This document shows, in pieces, positions 26,933 to 35,026 of a DNA stretch of 64,000 bases. How positions within the stretch are numbered: position 1 is the stretch's first letter; the number at the start of each line of letters is the position of its first letter. The stretch spans positions 2,728,001-2,792,000 of the forward strand of contig NZ_CP048397.1 in assembly GCF_010384365.1 (NCBI RefSeq), written 5' to 3'. The notes under the pieces are model-generated. The model did not search any database and was not told the DNA's origin. It saw only the letters and a list, made by a program, of their open reading frames with translations. This stretch comes from Streptomyces sp. S4.7 (GTDB lineage: Bacteria > Actinomycetota > Actinomycetes > Streptomycetales > Streptomycetaceae). The translations under genes and the position numbers were made by a program.

Positions 26933-28651
26933 GTGGAACAGAGCACGCGCAGACAGAGGTCACGGCAACACGTCCCGCATGCCGACGAGTTGGGCTGGGA
27001 CGACAGTCTGTACGAGGACGGTGCGGGAGCGGACAGGCCCGCGGGCGCACCCGATGCCGCGTCGGGCGACGGCTCCGGCGACGCCGCCGGCAGTGGTGAC
27101 GGATCGGGCGGGGCGAGAAGGAGCGGTCCCCGCCGCAACGGCGCGCGCCCGCGCAACCGGCGCGGCAAACGCCGAATACTGCGCTGGGTCTCCTCAGTCG
27201 TCGCCCTGCTGATACTCGGCACGGCCGGCGCCGGATACCTCTACTACCGCCATCTCGACGGCAAGCTCAAGAAGGAAGACCTGACGCTCGGCGACAAGCC
27301 GATGGCCGACCACAAGGCCAACTCCGCGGGCCAGACCCCGCTCAACATCCTGCTCATCGGTTCCGACGCCCGCGACTCCAAGGCGAACCAGAAACTCGGC
27401 GGCGCCAAGGAGACCTTCGGCGGCCCGCCTCTGGCCGACGTACAGATGCTGCTCCATGTGTCGGCCGACCGCAGCAACATGTCGGTGGTCTCCATGCCGC
27501 GCGACACCATGCTGAAGATGCCCAAGTGCACCGACCCGGAAACCGGCAAGGTCTACCCGGCGAGCACGGGCAACGTGCAGACCAACGAGAGCCTGGGACG
27601 CGGGGGTCCAGGCTGCACGGTGGCCACGTGGTACGAGCTCACCGGCATCACCATCGACCACTTCATGATGATCGACTTCGCCGGTGTGGTGTCGATGGCG
27701 GACGCCATCGGCGGCGTACCGGTCTGCGTCCAGGAGAACGTCCACTCGCGCAACGCCGAGGGCAAGGGCTCGGGGCTGAAGCTGGAGAAGGGCGAGAACG
27801 TCATCCAGGGCGAGGAGGCGCTCCAGTGGCTGCGTACGCGTTACGGCTTCGAGGACGGCAGCGACCTCGCCCGCACCCACGCCCAGCACATGTACATGAA
27901 CTCGATGGTCCGGGAGCTGCGCAAGGGCGCCAAGCTGACCGACCCCGGAAAGCTGATGAGCCTCGCGGAGGCGGCCACCGACGCGCTGACCGTCGACAAG
28001 GGCCTCGGCGGCGTCAAGAAGCTCTACGACCTGGCGGAAGAGCTCAAGCAGGTGCCCACGAACCGCATCACGATGGCCACGATGCCGAACGTGTACGGCG
28101 AGGGCTCCGAGTCCGGGCGGGTGTTCCCGAAGCCGGGCGACGCCGAGCAGCTGTTCGACATGGTCCGCGACGACGTGCCGCTGGACGGCAAGGCGTCGAA
28201 GCGCAAGCCCCCGGCCGAGTCCAAGGACCCGGCGGCGGCTCCCGCCGAGACCGCGGTGCTCGTACGCAACGGCACCGGCAGCGACACACAGGCGCCGACG
28301 CCGCAGCGGGCCACGGCGGTCGCGGGGCTGCTCAACTCCGAGGGCTACACGAAGGCCGTGGCGGACGTGACGCCCGACGCCACCGCGCGCACCGAAGTCC
28401 TGTTCCCCAGCGCGGACTTGGAGGGTGACGCCCAGGCGATCGCCAAGTCGCTCGGTATTCCGGTGAGTTCGGCGAAGAAGTCGACGGACGTGTCGGGTGT
28501 GACGCTGGTCGTGGGCGCCGACTGGCGTACGGGTGACACGTACCCGAAGTCGGCGGCGAAGGACGAGGGCAAGACGCCGGACACGGCGCGTGCGCTCAAC
28601 GGCGCCGACGACACCGAGTGCATGGAGATCCAGCCCGGCTTCACCTTCTAG
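26933..28651 (+). CDS. LCP family protein 3 with LytR_C domain
   Basis: A 572-residue single-pass membrane protein with a cytoplasmic N-terminus containing Gly/Ser/Asp repeats, a membrane helix at about 84-104, an LCP domain (about 130-390) and a LytR_C domain (about 430-530, ETAVLVRNGTGSDTQ). The pocket differs from its neighbours: R-[ST]-D-T becomes LADVQMLLHV, with both the Arg and the Thr lost, although MPRDT and LRTRYG remain. It may therefore have altered chemistry or substrate. GTG at 26933 follows AGGGGGCACGG. It lies 70 bp after LCP 2 and is probably co-transcribed; a strong terminator follows. Confidence 0.92.
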   Translation: MEQSTRRQRSRQHVPHADELGWDDSLYEDGAGADRPAGAPDAASGDGSGDAAGSGDGSGGARRSGPRRNGARPRNRRGKRRILRWVSSVVALLILGTAGAGYLYYRHLDGKLKKEDLTLGDKPMADHKANSAGQTPLNILLIGSDARDSKANQKLGGAKETFGGPPLADVQMLLHVSADRSNMSVVSMPRDTMLKMPKCTDPETGKVYPASTGNVQTNESLGRGGPGCTVATWYELTGITIDHFMMIDFAGVVSMADAIGGVPVCVQENVHSRNAEGKGSGLKLEKGENVIQGEEALQWLRTRYGFEDGSDLARTHAQHMYMNSMVRELRKGAKLTDPGKLMSLAEAATDALTVDKGLGGVKKLYDLAEELKQVPTNRITMATMPNVYGEGSESGRVFPKPGDAEQLFDMVRDDVPLDGKASKRKPPAESKDPAAAPAETAVLVRNGTGSDTQAPTPQRATAVAGLLNSEGYTKAVADVTPDATARTEVLFPSADLEGDAQAIAKSLGIPVSSAKKSTDVSGVTLVVGADWRTGDTYPKSAAKDEGKTPDTARALNGADDTECMEIQPGFTF

Positions 28652-28687
28652 CCGGGCCGGTCTCGTCCGTAGGGACCACAGACGGAG

Positions 28688-28723
28688 AAGGAGCCCCGGG
28701 GCGATGCGCCCCCGGGGCTCCTT
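28688..28723. terminator. Bidirectional terminator
   Basis: A perfect 14-bp stem, AAGGAGCCCCGGGG (28688-28701) and its complement (28710-28723) with an 8-nt loop, lies between the convergent LCP 3 and glycosyltransferase genes. The arms begin AA and end TT, so it can act in both directions. Confidence 0.85.
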
Positions 28724-28743
28724 TCCGTACGTATCCGCCCCGC

Positions 28744-29775
28744 TCAGGCGGACTGCTGGACCGCCGGGCGGCGGCTCGCGATGACCTTCTTGGCGAGCGA
28801 GCGCGGGCTGGTCAGGAAGCCGACCCCCCACGACATGTGCATCGTGGCGAGCGCGAGCGGGATCTGGAGCCGCGCCTTGAGGGGCAGGCCCTTGCCCGCA
28901 GGTACGGAGCCCGCGACGATCGCCGCGAGGTAGCCGCCGGGGACGATGAGCGCCCAGGGGGTGAAGGCCAGGCCGACGACGACGCCGAGGACGTTGGCGC
29001 AGACCGCGACCGGCGGGGCCAGGTAGCGCAGATTGATCGAGCCCGAGTGGAAGCGGGCGACGACATGGCGCCAACGGCCGTAGTTCCTGTACTGCTTGGC
29101 GAGCTCCCGGACGGACGGCCGCGGCCGGTACTGGACGCGCAGCTCGGGCGAGAACCAGATCCGGCCGCCGGCCTCGCGGATCCGGAAGTTCAGCTCCCAG
29201 TCCTGGGCCCGGATGAACTCCTCGTTGTAGCCGCCCTGTTGCTCCAGCGCGGCCCGCCGGAAGACCCCCAGGTAGACGGTCTCGGCGGGGCCCGCCGAGC
29301 CGCCCGTGTGGAAGGCCGCGTTACCGACCCCTATCTTGGAGGTCATCGCCGCGGCGACGGCGTGCTCCCAGTCGTTCTCGCCCTCGGCGTTCATGATGCC
29401 GCCGACGTTCTGCGCGCCCGTCTCCTCCAGGAGCCGTACGGCGGTGGAGATGTAGTTCGGCGAGAGCATTCCGTGGCCGTCGACGCGCACGACGACGGGG
29501 TGCTTGGACGCCTTGATGGCCGCGTTGAGCGCCGCCGGCGTGCGGCCGGTCGGATTGGGCACGGTCTGCACGCGGGCGCGGTCGCTGTCCGCCGTCTCGC
29601 GCACGAGTTCGGCCGCGATCTCGTCGGTGCGGTCCGTGGACGGGCCGAGCGCGATGACCACTTCCATCTCGCCGTCGTACTCCTGCTCCAGGATGTGCTG
29701 GACGGAGTTCCTCAGATGCCGTTCCTCGTTGAGCACCGGCATGATCACGGAGACGGCGGGGGGCTGGGCAGGCAT
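28744..29775 (-). CDS. Glycosyltransferase family 2 protein
   Basis: A 343-residue GT-A enzyme: VSVIMPVLNEERHL at the N-terminus, acidic metal-binding segment VVVRVDGHGML (D-x-H rather than DxD), acceptor segment FIRAQDWELNFRI (ED-like), then two or more hydrophobic segments (about 245-320) that anchor it to the membrane. It probably transfers a sugar to a polyprenyl-phosphate or glycolipid. It interrupts the LCP series in the opposite direction, which suggests it makes part of the polymer that the LCP proteins attach. GAAGGA precedes the ATG. Confidence 0.88.
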   Translation of the reverse strand: MPAQPPAVSVIMPVLNEERHLRNSVQHILEQEYDGEMEVVIALGPSTDRTDEIAAELVRETADSDRARVQTVPNPTGRTPAALNAAIKASKHPVVVRVDGHGMLSPNYISTAVRLLEETGAQNVGGIMNAEGENDWEHAVAAAMTSKIGVGNAAFHTGGSAGPAETVYLGVFRRAALEQQGGYNEEFIRAQDWELNFRIREAGGRIWFSPELRVQYRPRPSVRELAKQYRNYGRWRHVVARFHSGSINLRYLAPPVAVCANVLGVVVGLAFTPWALIVPGGYLAAIVAGSVPAGKGLPLKARLQIPLALATMHMSWGVGFLTSPRSLAKKVIASRRPAVQQSA

Positions 29776-29963
29776 GTGGTCCTTCGGGCGTCAGGGAGAG
29801 GGGTTCACCGAACGCCACGTTACCGCGAATGGGGGACTGCGACGCGCGTCGGGCGGGCTCAGCGCAAGGCTGCTGATCGTATGGGCCTACGTTGCGTCCC
29901 CTGTCCCCCTTCGCCCGTCACCCGGTAGTCCAGCCGTCCCCGTCACCCGCGGAGGTGTCCCCC

Positions 29964-31502
29964 GTGCCCACACCACCCCGCTCCCCCCGGCCCCGCCCGG
30001 CCGGTCGGCCGAGACCGCCGCAGACCGGCGTACGGAGCGCGCGGAACGTACGGAACGCGAGGAACGGCCGGAAGGCGCGCGGCGGACGCGACGGACGGCC
30101 CCGCTGGGGAATGCGGGTGGCGACCACCCTCTCGGTGCTCGTCCTCTGCGCCGGCGGCATCGGCCACGCGCTGGTGACCAGTCTCGACACGGGGATCGAC
30201 CGGGTCGACCCGTTCAAGGACATGAAGAACCGGCCGGACGCGGGTCACGGCATGAACATCCTCCTCGTCGGCACCGACGGCCGCGACAAGATCACCGAGG
30301 AGGAGCGGCAGAAGTACCGGCTCGGCGGCGCCCCCTGCCGCTGCACCGACACGATCATGCTCGTGCACATCTCGGAGGACCGGGAGCGGGCGAGCGTCGT
30401 GAGCCTGCCGCGCGACAGTTACGCGGAGCTGCCCTCGCACACCGACGGGACCACCGGCGACAAGCACGGACCGCACCCGGTGAAGCTCAACGCGGCGTAC
30501 TCGGAGGGCGGTCCGCATCTGACGGTCCGGACCGTCGAGAGCATGACGGGCGTGAAGATCAATCACTATCTGGAGATCGACTTCACCAGCTTCATGAAGA
30601 CGGTCGACGCGCTCGGCGGGGTGGAGATCTGCACCGCCAAGCCGCTCAAGGACTCGCACACCGGCCTCGATCTGACCGCCGGGACCCACGAACTGGACGG
30701 CGGTCAGGCGCTCCAGTACGTACGGTCCCGCCATCTCGACGGCTCCTCCGACCTCGGTAGGATGCAGCGCCAGCAGCGCTTCATGGCGGCGCTGGTCAAG
30801 CAGGCCACCAGCAGTGGTGTGCTGCTGAACCCGGTGAAGCTGCGCGGTGTGACCTCGACCATGCTCGAATCGGTCCGGGCGGACAAGGGCTTCGGTACGG
30901 AGGAGATGCTCACGCTCGGCAAGGCGATGCGCGACTTCACCCCGGCGTCCTCGGAGTTCACTTCGGTGCCGGTCACCACCGGGGGCTTCCCGGTCAAGGG
31001 CATCGGATCGACGCTGAAGTGGGACCCGGTGAAGTCGAAGAAGCTCTTCCGGGCACTGCGCGAGGACAAGCCGCTCACCCCGTCGGCCCCCGAGGGACCG
31101 CGCGGGCCGCGGGGACCGGGGCAGCCCCCGGCCTCGATGGTCGAGGTGTCACCGGAGCAGATCAGGGTGCAGGTCTACAACGTGACGCGGCAGGACGGTC
31201 TGGGCCAGCGGGTCGACGGCGCCCTGCGCGGGACCGGCTTCGACACGACGCGGGCCCCGCTGAACCACACGGGGCCCGAGGCGGAGCGTACGCAGGTGCT
31301 GTTCGACCCCCGCTGGGACCGCTCGGCGAAGTCGCTGGCGGCGGCCCTGCCGGGCTGTGAGCTGCGGCCGGTGCCCCGGCAGGGCGCGACGCTGAAGGTG
31401 ATGGCGGGGAAGGACTACGAGACGGTTCGGCCGGTGCGGGCGGAGAACGCCCACCAGGGAGAGTTCGGGGCGGTGACCGGCGACCAGGTGGTCTGTCCGT
31501 GA
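29964..31502 (+). CDS. LCP family protein 4 with LytR_C-like domain
   Basis: A 512-residue protein with an Arg/Pro-rich cytoplasmic N-terminus (1-50), a membrane helix (about 52-72), an LCP domain (about 95-350) and a C-terminal LytR_C-like domain (about 400-480, EQIRVQVYNVTRQDG). Pocket motifs are NILLVGTDGR, CRCTDTIMLVHI, SLPRDSYAELP and YVRSRHL. The unusual PCRCTD loop has two extra cysteines that could form a disulfide outside the cell. GTG at 29964 is preferred because GGAGG sits 8 bases upstream; longer in-frame extensions look non-coding. Confidence 0.92.
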   Translation: MPTPPRSPRPRPAGRPRPPQTGVRSARNVRNARNGRKARGGRDGRPRWGMRVATTLSVLVLCAGGIGHALVTSLDTGIDRVDPFKDMKNRPDAGHGMNILLVGTDGRDKITEEERQKYRLGGAPCRCTDTIMLVHISEDRERASVVSLPRDSYAELPSHTDGTTGDKHGPHPVKLNAAYSEGGPHLTVRTVESMTGVKINHYLEIDFTSFMKTVDALGGVEICTAKPLKDSHTGLDLTAGTHELDGGQALQYVRSRHLDGSSDLGRMQRQQRFMAALVKQATSSGVLLNPVKLRGVTSTMLESVRADKGFGTEEMLTLGKAMRDFTPASSEFTSVPVTTGGFPVKGIGSTLKWDPVKSKKLFRALREDKPLTPSAPEGPRGPRGPGQPPASMVEVSPEQIRVQVYNVTRQDGLGQRVDGALRGTGFDTTRAPLNHTGPEAERTQVLFDPRWDRSAKSLAAALPGCELRPVPRQGATLKVMAGKDYETVRPVRAENAHQGEFGAVTGDQVVCP

Positions 31503-31532
31503 CACCGCGGGGCGGCTCCCGGGCGGCCCCGG

Positions 31533-32081
31533 TCAGTCGTCGATGCCGTCCGCCGCGCGCTTCTCGCGCAGTTCCTTGATCGCCCGGCGCCGGGCGAGCC
31601 GGTGCGTGCGCCGGATCTGCGCCTCCTGGTAGCGCCGCTTGTCGCGCTCCGTCTCGGGGACCACCGGCGGTACGGGGCGGGGCCTGCCGTCCGCGTCGAC
31701 GGCGGCGAAGACGAGATAGGCACTGCCGACCTGCTGGGCGGGGGTCGACTCGTTCCAGCGCTCGGCGAGTACGCGCACGCCGACCTCCATGGAGGACCGG
31801 CCCGTCCAGTTCACCTGGGCCTTCACATGGACCAGGTCACCGACCCGTACCGGCTCGAGGAAGACCATCTCGTCCATGGACGCGGTGACCGCGGGCCCTC
31901 CCGAGTGCCGGCCCGCGACCGCTCCCGCCGCGTCGTCGACGAGCTTCATGATCACGCCGCCGTGCACCGTGCCGAGAAGGTTGGTGTCACTCCCGGTCAT
32001 GATGTGGCTGAGCGTGGTGCGGGACGCCGAGGTGGGCTTACCCGGAATATCTGTCTCGGGGCGGACGGCCTGGTCTGTCAT
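31533..32081 (-). CDS. Acyl-CoA thioesterase (hot-dog fold)
   Basis: A 182-residue hot-dog-fold thioesterase of the YciA/BACH type that hydrolyses acyl-CoA to the free acid and CoA. Family features are LLGTVHGGVIMKLVDDAAG (catalytic Asp region), GGPAVTASMDEMVFLEPV, and DLVHVKAQVNWTGRSSMEVG. The C-terminal 40 residues are Arg/Lys-rich and extend past the fold. ATG at 32081 gives a typical MTDQAVRPE start; GTG three codons upstream (32090) is possible because GGAGG is very close to the ATG. It is convergent with LCP 4 (30-bp gap) and divergent from LCP 5. Confidence 0.88.
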   Translation of the reverse strand: MTDQAVRPETDIPGKPTSASRTTLSHIMTGSDTNLLGTVHGGVIMKLVDDAAGAVAGRHSGGPAVTASMDEMVFLEPVRVGDLVHVKAQVNWTGRSSMEVGVRVLAERWNESTPAQQVGSAYLVFAAVDADGRPRPVPPVVPETERDKRRYQEAQIRRTHRLARRRAIKELREKRAADGIDD

Positions 32082-32200
32082 GCCCTCCACCCTATGCGGG
32101 GGTCCGTCACGGCCCGCATTGCATCAGCTTGGCAACAGGGAGGCTGTGATTTTCCTCCACCCCTGTATGCGCGACGCGTCCGAGCCGCACACTGGTCGGC

Positions 32201-33481
32201 ATGAACGATTGGCCTGATGGATGGAACGGCGACCGCGCTGACCGTGGCGGCGAGCGTTACGGACGCGGCAGCACGGGCGCGCAGCCCGAGGGAGCGCGGG
32301 CCATGCCGCACGTGCAGCGGCGCGCCGTCCCCCAGCAGCCGTCGCAGGGATACGACGGGGGTTACGACCCGCCGCCGTACAACAGTGACTACAACACCGG
32401 ACAGGTCTACGGCTCCCCGGCCGACCGGGGTCAGGGCGGACCGCCGCGGGTGCCCCCGCAGGGCTCGTACAACAACGGCGGGGGCTACCCCCCGGACCAC
32501 GCACCGGACTGGCGGCGCCGTATCAAGATCACCGCGATATCCCTCGTCGTCGTCATGCTGGCGGTCTCCATAGGTACGTACTTCTGGGCCGACTCCAAGC
32601 TCAAGCGCGAGGTCGACCTCGCGAAGGTGATCGAGCGCCCGGAGTCGGGCGACGGCACGAACTATCTGATCGTGGGTTCCGACAGCCGCGAGGGCATGTC
32701 CGACGAGGAGAAGAAGAACCTCCACACGGGCAGCGCCGAGGGCAAGCGCACGGACTCGATGATGATCCTGCACGACGGCTCGAACGGGCCGACGCTGATC
32801 TCGCTGCCGCGTGACTCGAACGTGGTGATCCCGTCGTTCCGCGGCTCGGAGTCCGGGAAGATGTTCCCGAACCAGGGCCGGGAGACGAAGCTCAACGCTG
32901 CGTACGCGGAGGACGGGCCCGAACTCCTCGTCCGTACGGTCGAGTTCAACACCGGTCTGCGCATCGACCACTACGTCGAGATCGGCTTCGCGGGCTTCGC
33001 CAACATCGTGGACGCGATCGGCGGTGTGGAGCTGGACATCCCGAAGGCCTTCAAGGACAAGAAGTCGGGCGCCGACTTCCAGAAGGGCAAGCAGACGCTG
33101 GACGGCGAGCAGTCCCTGGCGTTCGTCCGTACCCGGTACGCGTTCGCGGGCAGTGACCTGGACCGCACGAAGAACCAGCAGAAGTTCCTGGCGGCCCTGG
33201 CCTCCCAGACGGCCACGCCGGGCACGATCCTCAACCCGTTCAAGCTCTACCCGACGCTGGGCGCGGGCCTGGACACCCTGATCGTCGACAAGGACATGTC
33301 CCTCTGGTCGCTGAGCCAGATGTTCTTCGCGATGAAGGGCGTCACGGGCGGCGACGGCACGTCGATGAACATCCCGATCTCGGGCAACAAGGGCGGGAAC
33401 CTGGTCTGGGACAAGGCCAAGGTCAAGCAGCTCGTGGAGCAGCTGAACAACGACGAGAAGGTCACCGTCACCTCGAACTGA
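32201..33481 (+). CDS. LCP family protein 5
   Basis: A 426-residue protein with a Gly/Tyr/Pro/Gln-rich cytoplasmic N-terminus (1-100, including SQGYDGGYDPPPYNSDYN), one membrane helix (about 108-128) and an LCP domain (about 150-400). No LytR_C domain follows. Pocket motifs are NYLIVGSDSR, KRTDSMMILHD, SLPRDSNVVIP and FVRTRYA, the most canonical set among the five. It is likely an active polymer ligase. It is divergent from the thioesterase gene and ends at a terminator with a T-run. Confidence 0.93.
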   Translation: MNDWPDGWNGDRADRGGERYGRGSTGAQPEGARAMPHVQRRAVPQQPSQGYDGGYDPPPYNSDYNTGQVYGSPADRGQGGPPRVPPQGSYNNGGGYPPDHAPDWRRRIKITAISLVVVMLAVSIGTYFWADSKLKREVDLAKVIERPESGDGTNYLIVGSDSREGMSDEEKKNLHTGSAEGKRTDSMMILHDGSNGPTLISLPRDSNVVIPSFRGSESGKMFPNQGRETKLNAAYAEDGPELLVRTVEFNTGLRIDHYVEIGFAGFANIVDAIGGVELDIPKAFKDKKSGADFQKGKQTLDGEQSLAFVRTRYAFAGSDLDRTKNQQKFLAALASQTATPGTILNPFKLYPTLGAGLDTLIVDKDMSLWSLSQMFFAMKGVTGGDGTSMNIPISGNKGGNLVWDKAKVKQLVEQLNNDEKVTVTSN

Positions 33482-33514
33482 GCCGGCGGGCGATCCCGTC
33501 ACGCGGGGAACACA

Positions 33515-33545
33515 GCAGGGGGCACCGACGGCGCCCCCTGCTTTT
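33515..33545 (+). terminator. Intrinsic terminator after LCP 5
   Basis: The stem GCAGGGGGC (33515-33523) / GCCCCCTGC (33533-33541) is followed by TTTT, 31 bp past the stop codon. It is one of the few T-tailed terminators in this window. Confidence 0.85.
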
Positions 33546-33553
33546 CCACAGGT

Positions 33554-33584
33554 ACCCCGGCCCCCGTGGGGGGCGGGCCGGGGT
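33554..33584 (-). terminator. Hairpin after the acyl-CoA dehydrogenase gene
   Basis: ACCCCGGCCC (33554-33563) and GGGCCGGGGT (33575-33584) form a 10-bp stem about 45 bp beyond the stop codon of the leftward dehydrogenase gene. Confidence 0.6.
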
Positions 33585-33627
33585 GGTCGGGTCGGTCCGG
33601 CCGGTCCCGGTCCGGTCCGGTTCCGCG

Positions 33628-34800
33628 TTACGGCAGGTTGCGCGCCATCACGATGCGCTGGACCTGGTTGGTGCCCTCGTAGATCTGGGTGATCTTGGCG
33701 TCGCGCATCATCCGCTCCACCGGGTAGTCGCGCGTGTAGCCGTAGCCGCCGAGGAGCTGCACCGCGTCCGTCGTGATCTCCATCGCCACGTCGGAGGCGA
33801 AGCACTTGGCCGCCGCGCCGAAGAAGGTCAGGTGCTCCTTGTCGCCGCCGTCGGAGATGCGCTGCGAGCGGGCCGCGGCGGAGTAGGTGAGCTGGCGGGC
33901 CGCCTCCAGCTTCATCGCCATGTCGGCGAGCATGAACTGCACGCCCTGGAAGTCGCCGATCGGCTTGCCGAACTGCTTGCGCTCCCGGACGTAGCCCGTC
34001 GCGTAGTCGAGCGCGCCCTGGGCGATCCCGAGCGCCTGGGCCGCGATGGTGATGCGGGTGTGGTCCAGGGTCTTCATGGCCGTCGCGAAGCCGGTGCCCT
34101 CGGCGCCGATGAGGCGGTCGGCCGGGATGCGGACGTTGTCGAGGTAGACCTCGCGGGTCGGTGAGCCCTTGATGCCGAGCTTCTTCTCGGGGGCGCCGAA
34201 GGAGACGCCCTCGTCGCCCTTCTCGACGACGAACGCCGAGATGCCCTTCGTGCGGAGGCCGGGGTCGGTGACGGCCATCACCGTGTAGTACTCGGAGACG
34301 CCGGCGTTGGTGATCCAGCGCTTCACGCCGTTCAGTACGTAGCTGTCGCCGTCCCGTACGGCCTTGGTCTTCATGCCGCCCGCGTCCGAGCCCGCGTCCG
34401 GCTCGGAGAGGCAGTAGGAGAACATCCCGTCGCCCTTGGCCAGCGGACCGAGGTACTTCTTCTTCAGGTCCTCGCCGCCGGAGAGCATGACGGGCAGCGA
34501 GCCGAGCTTGTTCACGGCCGGGATCAGCGAGGACGACGCGCAGACGCGGGCGACCTCCTCGATGACGATCACGGTGGCCAGGGCGTCGGCGCCCGCGCCG
34601 CCGTACTCCTCGGGGACATGGACGGCGTGCAGATCGGCGGCGACCAGCGCGTCGAGCGCCTCCTGCGGGAAGCGGGCGTCCTCGTCCACCGCGGCGGCGA
34701 ACGGCGCTATCTTCGCCTCGGAGAGCGCGCGCACGGCGTCACGGAGCATGTCGTGCTCCTCGGACGGGCGGTACAGGTCGAAATCAGCTGATCCGGCCAC
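33628..34800 (-). CDS. Acyl-CoA dehydrogenase
   Basis: A 390-residue FAD enzyme that introduces the first double bond in acyl-CoA oxidation and passes electrons to ETF. The whole protein fits the family: FAD/substrate region YCLSEPDAGSDAGGMKT, KRWITNAGVSEYY, middle beta domain, and the C-terminal helical domain with the catalytic glutamate in ITQIYEGTNQVQRIV. It is closest in context to mycobacterial fadE25, which also lies next to purE/purK. GTG start at 34800. A 226-bp divergent region separates it from UDP-glucose dehydrogenase and carries an inverted-repeat motif near 34822-34840. Confidence 0.93.
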   Translation of the reverse strand: MAGSADFDLYRPSEEHDMLRDAVRALSEAKIAPFAAAVDEDARFPQEALDALVAADLHAVHVPEEYGGAGADALATVIVIEEVARVCASSSLIPAVNKLGSLPVMLSGGEDLKKKYLGPLAKGDGMFSYCLSEPDAGSDAGGMKTKAVRDGDSYVLNGVKRWITNAGVSEYYTVMAVTDPGLRTKGISAFVVEKGDEGVSFGAPEKKLGIKGSPTREVYLDNVRIPADRLIGAEGTGFATAMKTLDHTRITIAAQALGIAQGALDYATGYVRERKQFGKPIGDFQGVQFMLADMAMKLEAARQLTYSAAARSQRISDGGDKEHLTFFGAAAKCFASDVAMEITTDAVQLLGGYGYTRDYPVERMMRDAKITQIYEGTNQVQRIVMARNLP

Positions 34801-34821
34801 GGTCTTCCACTCCCCTGAATG

Positions 34822-34840
34822 CTAACTACCGTTAAGTAAC
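34822..34840. promoter_or_regulatory. Possible operator upstream of the acyl-CoA dehydrogenase gene
   Basis: CTAAC-TACC-GTTAAG (34822-34836) overlaps GTTA-AG-TAAC (34831-34840). These nested inverted repeats lie in an AT-rich patch 22 bp before the dehydrogenase start, suited to a TetR-type fatty-acid regulator. Assignment to a regulator is not possible from sequence. Confidence 0.35.
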
Positions 34841-34950
34841 CCCAATTTTAGAGGCCCGGAGCACGAGGGCGTACGTGAGTTTCCCGACAGCTCCCGCACC
34901 TTGCCCCGAGGCGCCCGAAAAGGGGTCCGGACGGCGCGGCTATGCTCGGG

Positions 34951-34989
34951 CACCGCACTCGCGGTGCGATCGCAGCCGCGATCGCACCG
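34951..34989 (+). promoter_or_regulatory. Mutually exclusive hairpins in the udg leader
   Basis: CACCGC (34951-34956) can pair with GCGGTG (34961-34966), and CGGTGCGATCGC (34962-34973) can pair with GCGATCGCACCG (34978-34989). The shared GCGGTG segment can join only one stem at a time. TATGCT at 34941-34946 resembles a -10 box; if it is used, both hairpins lie in the transcript ahead of the start codon at 35027. Confidence 0.45.
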
Positions 34990-35026
34990 GGTGCGACGCA
35001 TCCCGACCGCACTCCCTGGAGCACCC

